A stretch of 64,000 bases of DNA from Embiotoca jacksoni. Its lineage: Eukaryota > Chordata > Actinopteri > Embiotocidae. The translations under genes and the position numbers were made by a program. This document shows, in pieces, positions 13,310 through 27,177 of the stretch (the first letter of the stretch is position 1; every line of letters starts with the position of its first letter). Location of the stretch: contig JAKOON010000012.1 in NCBI GenBank assembly GCA_022577435.1, positions 8,487,412 through 8,551,411 on the forward strand. The letters are read 5' to 3'. The notes under the pieces are model-generated. The model made no database searches and was not told where the DNA came from. It saw only the letters and a list, made by a program, of their open reading frames with translations.

Positions 13310-16300
13310 ATGGCGGCGGAGTGTTTGCCAACACTAACGGAGCAATGGATCCGTGATAGATTACAACTAAAACATCCATGTCTGGGTAACGTTGTCTCGC
13401 GCCGACACAAACGTAGCACTGGAATAAATAACAGCAAACGTTAAGTAGGGACGTGTCGCTTTTATTTTTTTTTGTGGAAACTATTGCAGCTGGTTACTTT
13501 GCCGGGCCTTAGCACCGGTGGATGAGCTAACCGGAGCTAACGCAGCATTAGCTGTCACCTGCTACGAACCAAAGCACCACAAGCAAATGATGCATTGCAG
13601 TGGCTTCTTAATTCTTATCATTATACCTTTTAAATAGGTGACGTCCGGACACTGAGCCTCCCGGGGACGTATGAGGAGAAGATCAGACATCTGGGAAACG
13701 CTCTGAATAGCTTTATCCGTCTGAAGAGACTGGATCTCTCCTGTAATGCGCTCGTCTCTGTTGAGGTTTGTTCACCGTCATGTTTTTTTTTTTAGTCTAA
13801 AGTGTCTGTGAAATCAGAATTTATCAACATATCCTGCGACCAACAGTCCACAAAAGACAGATATTCAGTTAAATGTCATGGAGGACAAAATTAACCTGAA
13901 AATATTCACATTAAAGAAGCTGGAATCAGAAAATTCTTTCATTTTTTTCATTAAAAAAAAACAAAAAAACCTCAAGATGATTAATCAATTATCAAAGTAA
14001 TTGGCGATTCATTTTCTGTCGATAATCAACTAATTATTGCAGCTGTAGTTCCAACTTTTACATCTGTACAATGTTAAGGAAAATGTCCACACTCACGACT
14101 CCCTGATGTTATCGGCTGTATCATTCTATCAGTTATATATTACATATTTGTAATCATTTTATATACATTTTCCCAAAATTAATCCAAGCATTTATCTCAG
14201 AAAACTCTGGGATCTTAAAATTTTAATTCTGTGGTTTTTGAAAAATGTTTGGCTGCACAGCATGAGCAAGAATGACTCAACTGAAAGGTCATTGAAGTTG
14301 AAGAGGTTGTTGTGTTGCAAAATAAACATTGTGGCCCAACTCCAACTACTGCAACTCACTACCACTTTGCAAATACACTCATTGAAAGGGTATAAATATT
14401 CACCTGATAACACCCCAACCCACCCACTAACCCACCCACCCAGCCCTCTTTCATATACTCACCCCGTCTTGCAGTCAGTGATGTTGTCGCATAACTGTTT
14501 CCTAACTCTTGCTTCAACTTGATTGGTTTCCTCGCAGGGGGTACAACACTTACAAAAGCTGGAGAGGCTGATCCTCTACTACAACTGCATACCTTCCCTT
14601 GAAGAGGTAAAAGTGCTGTTGAAGCTTCCGGCTTTAAGAGAGCTGGACCTGAGGCTCAACCCTCTGACCAAAGGTTACCCACACTACCGGCCTTATCTGG
14701 TGCATGCCATGCCCAACCTCCGCAAGCTTGGTAAGATGCGGTCCTGTTGCCTAGAATATTGTCATCTTGGGTTTGGGTTTAAGTAAGTGCTCTGCATTGC
14801 TTTCCAGACGGCTGTTCAGTCAGAGACACCGAGCGCAAGGTTGCCATATTGCAGTTCTCCTCTGATGTTCCCCCTCAGCAGAAGAGCTTCTCTCCAAATC
14901 CGACTGAAGAACAAAGGTGCACTAAACATAAAACACTACTTAAGTTTCAGCTCAGTTTAGTTGATAGAAGTGCCAACTAAAGATTTAGAGCTAGATGTAT
15001 AAGTGACACCTATGCACAGACATCTTACACATGCCATTTTGAACTCATAAACTGTTTTTTAAAAAAGAAAAATTTGTGCACATCTCACGTTTCAGACCGT
15101 ACATACACCCAATTTTCGAGATAGCCGCAGAAAACATGATAAGAAGGGGATTTAATTTAACACGAGAGCAGTACTCTTTGAGCAAAACATTGTTTATGTT
15201 GTTTGGTAATTTCACTGATTGTGTTATAATCTTTTGCAGTCTGCTCAGTTTTTAATCAATGGAGCATTCAAAAACTAAAATGTAGATGATTACTATGTAA
15301 ATAATTTCATAATTCTCACTTTATTACCTTACCTTATGAACATTTGAGCCACCAGTCCTGTTCTCCACCTGTGTGTTAATAATGAATTTCAATTTACAGT
15401 TCCTGAACTGTGAAGCAAAATCTGATAAATGAATCATCCTTATTCCTTGTAATAATGATTGATTGCTTTTGCATGTCATGAATCAGAGGTATGGCCACAA
15501 TACATCAGAGCTCGAACGATACTGGATTTTCGGGGGAGTAAAACAATTTCGGTATCAATATATATTGGACGATAGACTGGATATACAGTACACATATAAT
15601 ACCGCACTTTTCTTGCAATAATCTGGGCAAAGAGCTCGGGTGGAGCCACCGTGGGTGCAGATCTTGGTGGCAGTATCAAATATTGAATCGAGAACTTTGA
15701 AGGCCGATGTGTGGTTATCTAACACTTGTGACAAAGCTCTGTAATGGATGCAGGATATTTTATGGCTAAATGCACTGAAACGGCAAACTTCACTGTGGTT
15801 TTGATCATTATATATACGTATGAATTAAAAACACAATTCCAACAGTTTCTAATTTACCCTTAACATCTTTTTCTCTGTTATGATCAGATTTTTTTTTTTT
15901 TCATATCAGTGTATTTCAGACAACATATACGCTGATACCAATATATCCGTGATAGACTAATATTGGTCAGGATATATCAGTCAGGTTCCACTATAAATAG
16001 CCACACTCATGTATAATGGTAGTATGTAGGGAGAGCTGCTCTGCCACAGTTGGAGAACCTGGTCAGTTCAATACAGTTGGAGAAATTGCATTTCTTCTAT
16101 GCCTTTCTTATCACTGACAAGTCAAACAAGTGGAGAGTGGGCACAAGTATAGATACTGTATGTAAATGATTGATTCTGGGTGTTTCTGAACTGTGGGAGT
16201 GAAAATGCCCACAGTGGCTGATATTGATTAAACAGAATCGTGTGTATGTGAAGCTTTATGAATGTTGCGAGAGGAATGTGTTTGGTAATTTAAGCATTTG

Positions 16301-19055
16301 ATGAGAGTTTTATGCATCTGGCCCCTGGAATACATGGGAAACCCAGTGAAACTGATTCTTAGTTTTTGAGTTCAGAACAGTAAAAGGACAATATTAGAAG
16401 ACAAAGAAGACTTTTGATCAGTTTCCTCCCTACTGCCCATCTCTAACATGTGCAGTATCCTGCACCCTACTGTAATAATACGATTTTTCAAATAAAGAGA
16501 GAGACCTTGGAGCTTAGTTTTGAAAGTAGTAGTCACATAAACCCATTAATTTGTTGTAACCCCAACTTTACTTCTTTGCCTCTGTCCGCTTGCGTTGGAT
16601 CTTCGCTGTCGTGCTTGTGGTTTCCAGAAGCAGTGCTCGCAGACTGGCTTTAGTCGACCGTGTAACCAAGAAGCTTTCTCTCCTGACGGACACTAATGAT
16701 ATTGTGTTGAACTTTGTCGCAATGAACCACGGACGCAAAAGCGAAACCATCTCTGACTTAGCTCACAAGGAAGCAGAGGGTAAGATATCAAAGTCCAAAA
16801 GCTAATTCTAAAATCAAATCCATCTGAGTACATTTTTTGTTTTCAAACTCCTGGTAATTTTGAATCGTCTTTTGTTTCAGAACTCAAAGAGGAATACTCC
16901 ATAGATTTTACAGAACAGAGGAGTTCAACTCCAAAACAGGTTTCATCTTGTTCACGGTCAAACAATATTACCAGTACTACATTTACATATTTTAATAACT
17001 TTGCTCTTACTTTTAGGAAACTGCTAAACCCATTCTCAGGTATCCCTCCACCAAAGGTGGTAAGTATACAGCCTGTCTTTGTAGCTCTCTATAAAGAGAG
17101 TCCACTAGAGATTGGTAGAGACTTATTTGTGTGGTTTATGTGGAGGACAAAGACTGCCCAGTTGATGCCATGTGGAAAAAAAAGATAAGCAATTTTTCAA
17201 ATATCAGTGTTTTTGTAATGGTAATGCAAAAAGTTATTTTAATTTTGTGATTAGAAAAGTCAATCAGAGATTGGTGAAAACAGTATCAAATAAAAATGGG
17301 CTTCTTGTCACAGCAATTCGAGTTTCTTGTCCAAGTTATTCAATTGTCGACAATGTTTACAATCACCACTAGGTGGAGACAGAAGCCAATTCTTATTTAT
17401 TTTTTTAACACAGTGTCTATCCAAGGTCAATAAATATGTCTTTTGTTGTTATTTGTAATTTTCCAGATAAAACTGAGTCCAAAGGGCCACAGATGAAAGA
17501 ATCATCTCATAAAAAAAGCTCTACCTCATTAAAAGTGGCTGAAAGACCAAAAGTGTCCTTTGGCCCCTATATAGAGAAACATAGAGCTGTACCTGGAAAA
17601 CAAAAGCAAAAGGACTTCCCTAAACAAACCAGACACGCAGCTAAGGGGTATTTTACTCCAAATCCTGGTAAGAATGCAATTTCTGTATTTAGCAATATCC
17701 CTAGGATTTATACATATTCACAAAGTCCAAATTTGTCTTTCATGATATGTAATTGAATGTGTGTTTACATTTTTCCAGATCAAAGTCTCTGTCATAGTTC
17801 TTCATTTATTAATATCCGGCCTCCCAGTCCCCGACGTCCTGGTTTGAATCTGTCCAACCCCTCTAACCCTATCTTACATCCTCCGAGACTGACCTACTCC
17901 AGCTTCAACGAGACAGAAAGGGGCTCCAGTCTGCCGCAGCAAGCCGAAAAGAAAAAAAGGGTTGGCAGTTCATTCAGTCTTCTTAATAGTTTGCACCCCG
18001 AATGATTCCTCATTTGTTTGATTCTCCTCTCACATGAGCTCACAGTGTTTCTAAATTCACCTCCTAGGGTAGTTATAGAAAACCCCTGGAGATGCTCCTT
18101 AACCTCGTCGACAAACACTGGACGGGAGAGAGATCCCTGCATCATAACAACAACTTCCTGTGTGAGTTGGAGTTTGGTTTTGGGGAATGTCGTATCTGAT
18201 TATAGGAGCCTGAGATAGTGAATGTCTTCTCATGCTTTCTATTTTTGGCTCTAGCTCAGGCAGTCCAGATCCTCTCCATGATGGAAAGTGATATTTCCAG
18301 CCGGGAGGCTGAGGTCAGGACCTTAAGACGGGAAGCTGATGCGCTGAGCTTTCAAGCAGCGGCACGAGAGGAGGAGCACAAAACTGAAGTCCGTAACCTC
18401 TCTGCTCAGCTGGAGGAAGCTCACACAGCGGCTGTGAGTTGATTCAACACTGGACAGCACTACTGAGCTTGTGTAGACGAGTACACAGTATTTATTGTGT
18501 TCACTCTGACACAGGGCAAACTAAATGAGCAGCTGAAGATTGTCTTGGAGGAGAATGTTGCTCTGCAGAAACAGCTCATCAAGTTAGAACGTCAATATCT
18601 CAAGTCTATGATGAAAAGTTCACCTATTACTCAGATCAGAGGTGGGTGTAAATTCCACTGGAGATGGGCGAAAAATATGCATCTTTTCCTACCAACTATC
18701 ATATTTGGTGTTTGCTCATCTCTAGAGGCTCAGACAGAAGTGGAGGAGCTGAGGAAAGAGATCGAGGGGCTGAAGAAGAAAGTAGAAGAGGCTGAGAAAG
18801 TCAAGGAGCTGTCAAATATGCTGCAAGAGAGCCACAAGTAAGCCAATACTGTCATGTTAGTGCTGACACTTGGTTTTACTGTATATACACACCTACAATG
18901 TGAGTGCAGTGATGTAATCTCAAATCTAAATCAGCCCGCTTGTTGTTTTTATGACTTGAATGTGTCTTTGTGTGGGCTGCAGGTCCCTGGTGGCTACCAA
19001 CGAGTGTTTGCTTGCTGAGCTGAAAGGATGTGGGGAATATGAAAGCAGAATTTGA
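13310..19055 (+). CDS. cep72: Centrosomal protein of 72 kDa (CEP72)
   Basis: CEP72 is a centriolar-satellite and centrosome protein that supports gamma-tubulin ring complex recruitment and spindle integrity. Fourteen exons close in frame (1728 nt, 575 aa): 13310-13385, 13638-13765, 14538-14730, 14808-14916, 16628-16779, 16881-16939, 17017-17059, 17467-17667, 17779-17960, 18068-18161, 18255-18433, 18515-18641, 18726-18837, 18983-19055. Leucine-rich repeats occupy about residues 28-130 (LSLPGTYEEKIRHLG, LERLILYYNCIPSLEEV, LRELDLRLNPLTKGYPHYR), matching human CEP72. A Ser/Pro/Lys-rich linker follows, with GYFTPNP near 320. A coiled coil runs from ~410 to 565 and includes KELSNMLQESHKSLVATNE. Human CEP72 has 647 aa. 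This model ends early at TGA 19053-19055 just after ECLLAELKG, in a place where the human protein continues (see findings). It is convergent with tppp. Confidence 0.93.
13840..14045 (-). mobile_element. MITE-like repeat, copy A (in cep72 intron 2)
   Basis: AT-rich block ending in TTGCAGCT at 14037-14044, with an internal ATTAATCAATTATCAAAG and TTTTCTGTCGATAATCAAC. Its reverse complement matches the copy at 61767-62134 along much of its length. The left border is blurred. It is intronic and noncoding. Confidence 0.5.
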
Positions 19056-19570
19056 ACAAAGAGATACACCCCATGATAAATATATCAAGCAAGACTATGC
19101 TAAGCATCATATTAGCACAAAGTCCAGCGACTGTAGACTGTTTTAAATTCATATTAATTTAATTTATATCACCGCAGCCAACATTTGTATTTTATGTGTA
19201 CTAAGTTCCAAGCCCTTTTGATAAATTAAGTGTTTATTATTTCCCCAAAAATATGTATGGGCTGCATTTTCTTGATGTAAACAGTGACAGGGAAAATCAA
19301 TTCATTCATGAACCTTTGTGTATAAGTGTGACACGGCAGTTATGTTAACGAATGATTTTAGGTTTAAAAATGTTAGTGAGAAGGTCAGAATGTATTTCCT
19401 GGATCTGTGGCTGTCTCACCCCCCCCCCCCTTTTTTTTTTTCTTTTTTTTCTTTGTTTTTTAGGTCAGTTGTGTCTCCATCTGCTTTGTACGCTGCAGTG
19501 GAATGAATGCATCTAGATTCCAGCTGCACTGTGACTTTATTTATACCTCTGCCTTAAGGCTAGAGAGCTG

Positions 19571-19626
19571 CACACACACACACGCACACACACACGCACA
19601 CGGACACACACACGCACCCACGCACA
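19571..19626. repeat. CA-rich imperfect microsatellite
   Basis: CA dinucleotides interrupted by CACGCA, CGGACA and CACCCA units, downstream of cep72. Confidence 0.85.
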
Positions 19627-19704
19627 TGCTTTCTGCTTGCGAACACTAATGCAAGACCTGGCAAACCACGTTAGATGCGACACTAACTGCATGTAGCTTT
19701 TGTT

Positions 19705-19710
19705 TTTATT
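19705..19710 (-). terminator. Candidate tppp poly(A) signal
   Basis: AATAAA on the minus strand (TTTATT on plus), about 1.9 kb past the tppp stop. Assigned by position only. Confidence 0.35.
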
Positions 19711-21603
19711 TGAATGTTACAGGGTACCGGTTGGTGCCACTGGTGGGGGCTTGCACAGTGTTCCCAAAACAAGCCATAAGAATATAACTCATGTTTTGAA
19801 TGACACCCCATAACCTCCACAGTATTTTTTTTTAATTTTCAATAATGCACTACAAATCATGAACACACTTTAAGAGGTCTAAAGAACAAGAACAAAACAA
19901 ACCACACTGCATGCACTGGGGCACAATATTACATTGAAAGTTATTGAAAAAAAACAACATTGTTCCTCCACATTAAAGGTGCACAGTATTTGGCATTAAG
20001 CACAGAAAACAGATCAAGTTATTGCAGCAGACAAAAACTAACACAGCTGCTAGTTTTGCACTGGATGCATGATTCTTCATCAGCTCAGGCTACTGGTAGT
20101 GTGCGACACAAAACTCTGTCGGAAAAATAACCTACAAAAGTACATTACTTGTTTGCAATTTTCCCTTTATCTGATACAATATGTAAGGAAACATTAAATC
20201 CCTGCTTTTTTCTCACTTAAAATTTGTGCTTTGGACAACAGTACCACACATAAGAGGTACTCTAAGTCTTTTATCAACAGATAAATATGTTAGCATTAGA
20301 GGATAGCTGACTTTGTACACGTACAAGTTATACATTGATGTCGAGTGATGCAAGATTTTAATCATGATCCCACAATTTCAAAAATAAAAAAATATTTAAG
20401 TGTCTAGTAGTCTGTCCTCACAGCAGGCACAGCAGCTCTGATAAGATATGACAAACCCCTACTGTCATCTATATGCTTCTGAATCAAATGCAATATACGG
20501 AACATGCACAAAGTACAGCAATACAGAAAAAAACATGAAGCCAGTGTCTTAAATTAAGCCTTGCGGCTAAAACCTTTTAGAATATACACAATTTTACCAC
20601 AAATATATTAGAACAACTGTATATAAATCCGATGAGGAAATAAAATAAGTAAAATGTTAAAAATACAATCTTGTACAACTGAGCTCATTACAGTGGTTAG
20701 AGCTTGTTCTTTCAGATCAATTCACCAATTTATTACTAAGAATGCATGTTAGCAAAATGGTTTGTGTATAATTTGATATGATCAGGTGTGGATTATGACT
20801 GTGTTGGTGAGGGGAGGGATTTGGATTTTTTTTTTTTATGTTTTACATATTCACAAAAACAAGCAGATATGACAGAAGTCACAGATGTTCAGTATGATAG
20901 GTGACTTAATTGTATTTCCGGAAAGATCGTAAAACAATTTCACAAAACCATTGTCGATTTTCTTGGTCTGAGCTGAAGGCAAATTATTAAAATGATATAT
21001 ATTAATTATGAAACGTAACAGTTGACAAGTGCAGATGGCAGACAAACAACACTGAAGATCGAATTAAATTTTCAAAAGAAATGAACATCAATGATATCTA
21101 TGTCAAAAAATGTGTGTCAATCTTCTCTGAAACTGCAAAATATTAAAAATGCATTTCTTTAGCTAAATATGGGAATATGGGAACGTTTCCATTAAAAAGT
21201 GCAATATTGCTAATTAATCAAACGGTTGTCCCACTCTTGTTTTTCTTGGCATCTTGTTCAATGTGTTTAATAAATATTATAAGGCCCTATCATAACAATG
21301 AAGCTTCAATATTCATAGCATAGCAGTTTCTTTTTTGTTCTCTTCAGTGTTTGGCAGTAACTTTCTATCAGATAGGAATGTACCAGCTGGTGATTACTTT
21401 GTAAAAATAGATGTAAACAGGTTTCCAGTTCTCACACTTCACAAAGAGAGGAACACAAAAAACATTGCTCTCTCACACACACACGAAATAGATGGGTGGG
21501 AAAATATATGAAATGCTATTCTTTTTGTGCTTTCTATGAATACTTTTTTTAATAGAAAAACCTCCTAGTAGTTGATCGAATGTTTATTTCCTTATCTTTG
21601 CCC

Positions 21604-24600
21604 TCACATGGGTTTGCCATCAGTGGGTTTATTCACTTTCTTTTCATATGACCCTTGATGCTTGTATCCCGAGACGTATCCAGAAGTGTCAACTACGTCT
21701 ACTCGTCCCGCCTTACCCTTCCCGCGGCCGGTGTCGTCGAAACGCTCCTTGTGTGACCCCGTAAACTTGGCGGGGTCCGTGAGACGGCTCACTGTTGGCG
21801 AAGCCACGGCTCTCTGTTGGGAAGTTTTCAAAAACATTTGAGCTTCAACTGTGATTGCTGGTAAAAATAGACATGATGTGACTCTTTTGAATATTACAAG
21901 TCAGATCTTACTGTGACTCCTGCAATGACGGGTGCCTTCCCCTCGATCAGCTTGATGACCTCGGCCTCGGCTTCCTCTCCAGTCTTTTCTTTGTATTTCT
22001 TCCTGGCCAGCTCTCCAATTGCAGCCTTGAACTCATCAAACGTGATGGTGCGACAGGATTTCTTCCTGAAATGTAGGAGGAAAAGGAGCTTAAGTATGAG
22101 ATAATACTTGTCACAGAGTAGAGCCTAAAATCCCAAAACATATACCTGCTCAAAAACTCTGTATTAAGGTTTGCTTTATCGGCAGGTCTTTTCTACAGCC
22201 TCTCGGTATAAATTGAAAGGTCAAAATGAGAGTCGACAGTAGTGTACACAAAGCCATGTGTGATTGTTTCAACATGGCAGATGACAGAAACAACATGGAG
22301 ATGGTATCGTACTGACATAAACAGTGAGAAACCTTTCACTGTTTGGATCTCGTCTCCCACCGTGTTTCAGAGCTCAACTGTCGTCTGAGGAACTCCACAG
22401 ACTTGGATGTATTTGTGACTGTCGCTTCGTATCATCCATTATATTGTCTTCAGCTGTATAGTTTAGCTTGAGTGCTCCCTCCCCAATGTTTTTGATTTAA
22501 TTTCAGCTGTCTAATATAAGACCTGCTGAATGTACCTCAGTACCTAGAAGGTTGTGTTGAATCACTGTATTCTTACTTGTAAAATCAAACTAGTGAGCAC
22601 TAAAAACAGCGTGCCACAGATTACCATCATCAATCATTCTCCATCTGAGAGTGCTCCAGTTATTTAACTGGCCATTTCCCTGTTTCACTTTCATGATAAA
22701 AGTGCATAGTAACACAAACACAAACAGCCATTGCTGTGGTGACAAATCACCTAAACAACAGCCTAGAAAGCCGACAGTCTCCCTGGACAACCTGCTCCCC
22801 ATAGCAACAAACTACAGTAAACAGAGATGTTTGGGTTTATTATTAATTTGACTCATTCAGTGACCGGTTTTGTTTGGGCAATCAATCGGCGTTGAACATG
22901 AGAGCTCTGCTCCATGCTGTCTAATGTCAGAGAGGAAACTGGACTTTCAGCTGCCATTTCTGTCCAAGGAAGATAAGTGTGTCTGGTTTGCAGAACTCCC
23001 CACACTGACCTATTTAGTTTCCAAAAGTATACAAAAGGTTAAGCTGTGAAAATAAACAAAAACCTGAATATAAGAAGGCTGAGATAAGGTTAAAAAGGGA
23101 GAATGTTGTAAATCTTATTTTAGTCTTGGATAGCTGCTGTCTGTTTACACATTTCAGCCATCTGCGGTACATGATCTATGTAGATCTAAAACAATAGTTA
23201 GCTGTGCCTGTGTTATGTTCACTGATGAGGAAAGACAACCAAAGTCTGGAAAATGAAGCCATTATAATAAGCTGATACTAATTACTTTATCCTAGCCAGA
23301 TTTCTACCTCATCCATAATTTATGCTGTGGTGTTCTGGCTCCAAGGTTGCACAGCAGAGCGCCAATGTGGTGCAGCAGACCTCGATACCCAGAGTAAACA
23401 ATAATTCATTCAGCCATGCTGCGATTAGCCAGTGCTCATTAGGATGTTTAATTTTCCAAGCAAGCAAAGAGCTTTGACACTGATTAAAAGGAAAGTGGTG
23501 ATCTGCATCTCAGGCATGGCAGCCCTCCCCCGCTCAGTCATACCCGGAGTCAGAAACTACATGAAAACGAGCCCTTCCCCCAGTACTGTACCTATTTGTA
23601 TCCAGTGGGTGGCTCTGAAGTATACACACCACATGCTTTTTTCACATTTTACTGTACTGTCCTCAACACACTCCAGAGCTGGGAGTCTACTTGATGCACG
23701 GATGCATGGACTACCTGAAACCCTGCAGGGCACATATTACAGAACCTGCAAATTGACACACCAAACACACATCCTTGATGTCTACAACACTGTACAGACC
23801 CACTGCTAAAAACATGTGTGTAGCATGTGTGCAAAAGCAGGAAACATGCTCCCCTCTCCCTCTATAGTGGTCACATCATATTGTTTGCACATTTCTAAAT
23901 ATTGCTCACCTGTAGAGTGTGATACAAACAAGCTTAATTTGCACAGTCAGCTTCAAGTTCTCTCTAGTCTTGCCAAGAAAAATGTCTATAAATATTAACA
24001 CCCGCTGCCATGCCAACAGTGGAGGTGTGGATACAGGCGACTCGAAAAACAAGGATACTTCTTTGGCAGTCAGGTTTACTGTAGAACTACCAGCTGAAAT
24101 ACTGAAGGAATGTTTGGATGTTTACACATCCTTAACACTGAAATGCAAGGGTTGTTTTTGAAACACAATTATATACCTTTAGGTCACTCACTCCTAATTT
24201 CTCTTGGGACCACTAATTAGATGTATTTTGAACATTGTACCATTCACTCGCTATGCCATTCTCATGATAAAAAAAAAATTGTGTTTTGGACAAGGCCTAT
24301 AGCCCAGTTGTTGCACCATCTAAGCTAGTCTTGAGATAAAGAAAATAGAAAAACAATCCTTTTTAATTCAAAACATTGGTAAAGACCAAATGTTCAGGGC
24401 GCCCGATAGTCAAGTGGTTTCAATGGATACAAAATGTGTGCTTGTGCCCTGAGCAGCAAGTACCTGGTCAGAGTTCTGGCCGGACTGATCTTTACTGCAT
24501 GTCATTTCACAACTCTCTTTTCCTGTCTGTTCTTACTGTTCCTATAAAATGACCATAAAAACGGTCTTCAAAAAAAAGACCAACAATTTGAGAAATACTA

Positions 24601-27177
24601 GGAAGTTTGGTGCCTAATGGAATGAATTAGACAAGGTGTCATATAGCCCCAGGTCATTCACAACTCAAAGTATGCATTTAAGGGTTAAAACATAAACCTG
24701 TATGACCCTTAGGGGCACTTTTAGCAGATTCTTTTCATCATAATTGTAAAAATAATATCATAAAAAGTGTACACTGCAAGAAATCTACAGCATTTTTTTT
24801 TTAATGCAGTTTACAAAATCCATTGTTTCTGCATCGTTATATCATTCAGCCAAATACTACTGACAATATCCTTGACCTTGGGAATATGCAGAGGTAGTGC
24901 TGTTTTTTTTATGACTCACAAGATGTCTTCCACTCTTTTGGGATGTAGAAATGCTACTTACTATGTTTGAAAAAGCGTAAAATTCTAAACATGCATAAAT
25001 AAACCTGGTAAAATATGTAGGTCATTTTGTGTCTGTAGGCTATAGTTATGCCACATGTATAACCAAATTCATTTCACATATCTCAGTTTCTACTGTACTT
25101 TATTTTTGGTAAAAGTAGAACACTAATCATTGCTGTAGTAAAGATAGAATAAACAGTCTCAAACACAAAAAATAACATTAAAAACCATTTTGGATTCTAT
25201 TGTGTAAAAGTACGTACACAAAATGACTGAGAATGAACTATAGTTATGTTCAAGTAGAAGATGGAAAATCCAGTAAATCAATGTGAGACTCCGGAGCAGA
25301 CCTTTTTCATGGCCTCTCCATTCCTGTAGCAACACACGACGATGACTGGCTCGCAGCCATATTCCACAATGCTGGTGCTGTCGAGCAGAATAATCCTTAT
25401 TCATATCATTCAACCAGGAACAAAAAAATCAAAGCTGCTCTGTACTTGAATGAAATCTCCAAAATAACCATGCACAAAACAACAAGAACCCACACTGTAA
25501 AAGCCTTGTCCTTTTAAACACCAGCTTTCCCATGGTTTCCCATGGAACACCATGGTTCAAGTGGATGAACCATAGTGTGTCTGAGATAGTAACACTACAT
25601 GTTCTTAATGTGGTGTGGATGATATGTACACTCATCTGTAAAGGTGTTATCACCCCAAATATTTCAGACACTTACTGCACTTGGTAAATTTAGGCACAGC
25701 TATACAGATTAAAGGTTTTCCTCCAGCAGTCAAATAATATTGAGGTCACAGCTTATTAACGGGCTGCACTTCATTTAAATTGAGAAAGAAAGGATGAATC
25801 AGTCCAGCCTGAGGAACGATAAGATGAGCCACTCTGGCCTTTTGCTCTAGGTGCTGTTTCTGCTTCATCCAAGTCAACTTAGTATGAAGGAATACAACAT
25901 GCAAACATGAAATTCAGCAACTACAAAAAATGTGCCTTTGTTGCTAATATAATGGTGTTTTTATGAAATGCCAATCATCATTGCTTTAATTTGCTTATTC
26001 TAATAATATACCACCTGTAATGCAACATTCAACCAGGTTTTATTGTTCTGTTTTTGTTGATTGTACAAAAAGCCACGGCAAGATATGTATTAAAAATACA
26101 CAATTCAGTGGTGGCTCACTAGTTACAAGATCTTAGCTGGCCCAGATATTGGCAGATTAATTAAAACAAATAATTCAAGAATGGAAGAACAGAGCCTGGA
26201 CTAGAGCTTTACGAATTTGTAGTTCATCTAATATTTTGTCCTTAGTGCACAATAATGTTGGTGCCTTTCTTACTTGACTTTGCTGAAGACGATGTCCACA
26301 TCAGTGAGGGTGATGTTTTTGCCGTCAATCACGCCGCAGTCCTTGCAGAGTTTGGACCAGTTCTTGCCGTGCAGCTCCTTGCCAGTAGCACGAGTGTCAC
26401 CATGAATGGCAAAGCGTCGAAATGACTCTTCCAAAGCGGTCACCTCCACTGGTGTGGACGAGCCCACACCTCCCTCACTGGTCCCATTAGACTCAGATGA
26501 AAGCCCTTTGGACGCCAGGTCTTTGGACTGATCACTATTCGGTCGTAAAGGGGCTGAGCTGATGTTGGGATGCTTGGCTGTCTGGACTTTAAAGTCGTCT
26601 ATGTTGTCTCTGCAAGAGAAAAAGACACATATTATCTAGCCATCCATGTAATGTAAAAGGTATGGATGTCAGTTTTCGTAATATAATGTAAATAGACTGA
26701 AGTCACTGTTTCAGAATAGATTACTGAATATTCAAAATACAAGAGGTTGGTAAAATAACCCAGAAAAGTGATTTTAGAAAAGCTGTCACTGAAGCATATA
26801 AGGTTACTGGTTCTAAATTACATAATTCCTATTAAGTTGTACAGAAATGGGATTTGATCAGAATCAACAGATTAAAAAGGAAATATTTTCCCTCGACCTA
26901 GTTTGTTAATTTGTGTTTGGTTGTCTCTTTTTGTGAGGTACTTCTACGTTACGGGCAAGATCAGACTGTGGTGATGTGCTTCTGTGCTGCCTGTGAATGG
27001 GTTGATGTCTTATGTGTTCTGGCACCAAGGTGAAAGTTATAAATAGATATCTGTGGAATTCAAAGGCACACAAATCAAGAAAAAAAGATAAGATGGGTAT
27101 TTGAACTAAGACACAAAATGGGATTTGGATGCTCATATATAGGAGACGACGACCAAAACTTACTTCTGGTCTGCCAT
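21604..27177 (-). CDS. tppp: Tubulin polymerization-promoting protein (TPPP/p25-alpha)
   Basis: TPPP binds and bundles microtubules and, in mammals, nucleates them in oligodendrocyte processes. Four coding exons close in frame (714 nt, 237 aa): 27177-27164, 26609-26274, 22065-21912, 21813-21604. The first exon holds only MADQ plus two bases. Residues 5-60 form a divergent, Ser/Asn-rich disordered head. The p25-alpha domain follows: LEESFRRFAIHGDTRATGKE, LHGKNWSKLCKDCGVID, VDIVFSKVKKKSCRTITF, and the C-terminal SPTVSRLTD..KFTGSHKERFD and GYVSGYKHQGSY, all very close to human TPPP (219 aa). The length and complete head favour tppp over the headless paralogues tppp2 and tppp3, and synteny with cep72 agrees. 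The 4.2-kb second intron (22066-26273) shows no other gene. Confidence 0.96.

Larger units (their letters stand above)
19056..21603. other. Convergent 3' UTR region between cep72 and tppp
   Basis: No protein-coding exon is seen. AT-rich sequence holds a polypyrimidine run (19421-19460) and a CA-rich microsatellite. A minus-strand AATAAA (19705-19710) could end tppp, giving a 3' UTR of about 1.9 kb. The cep72 3' UTR would lie at 19056-19400, but I found no perfect AATAAA for it. Confidence 0.5.
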
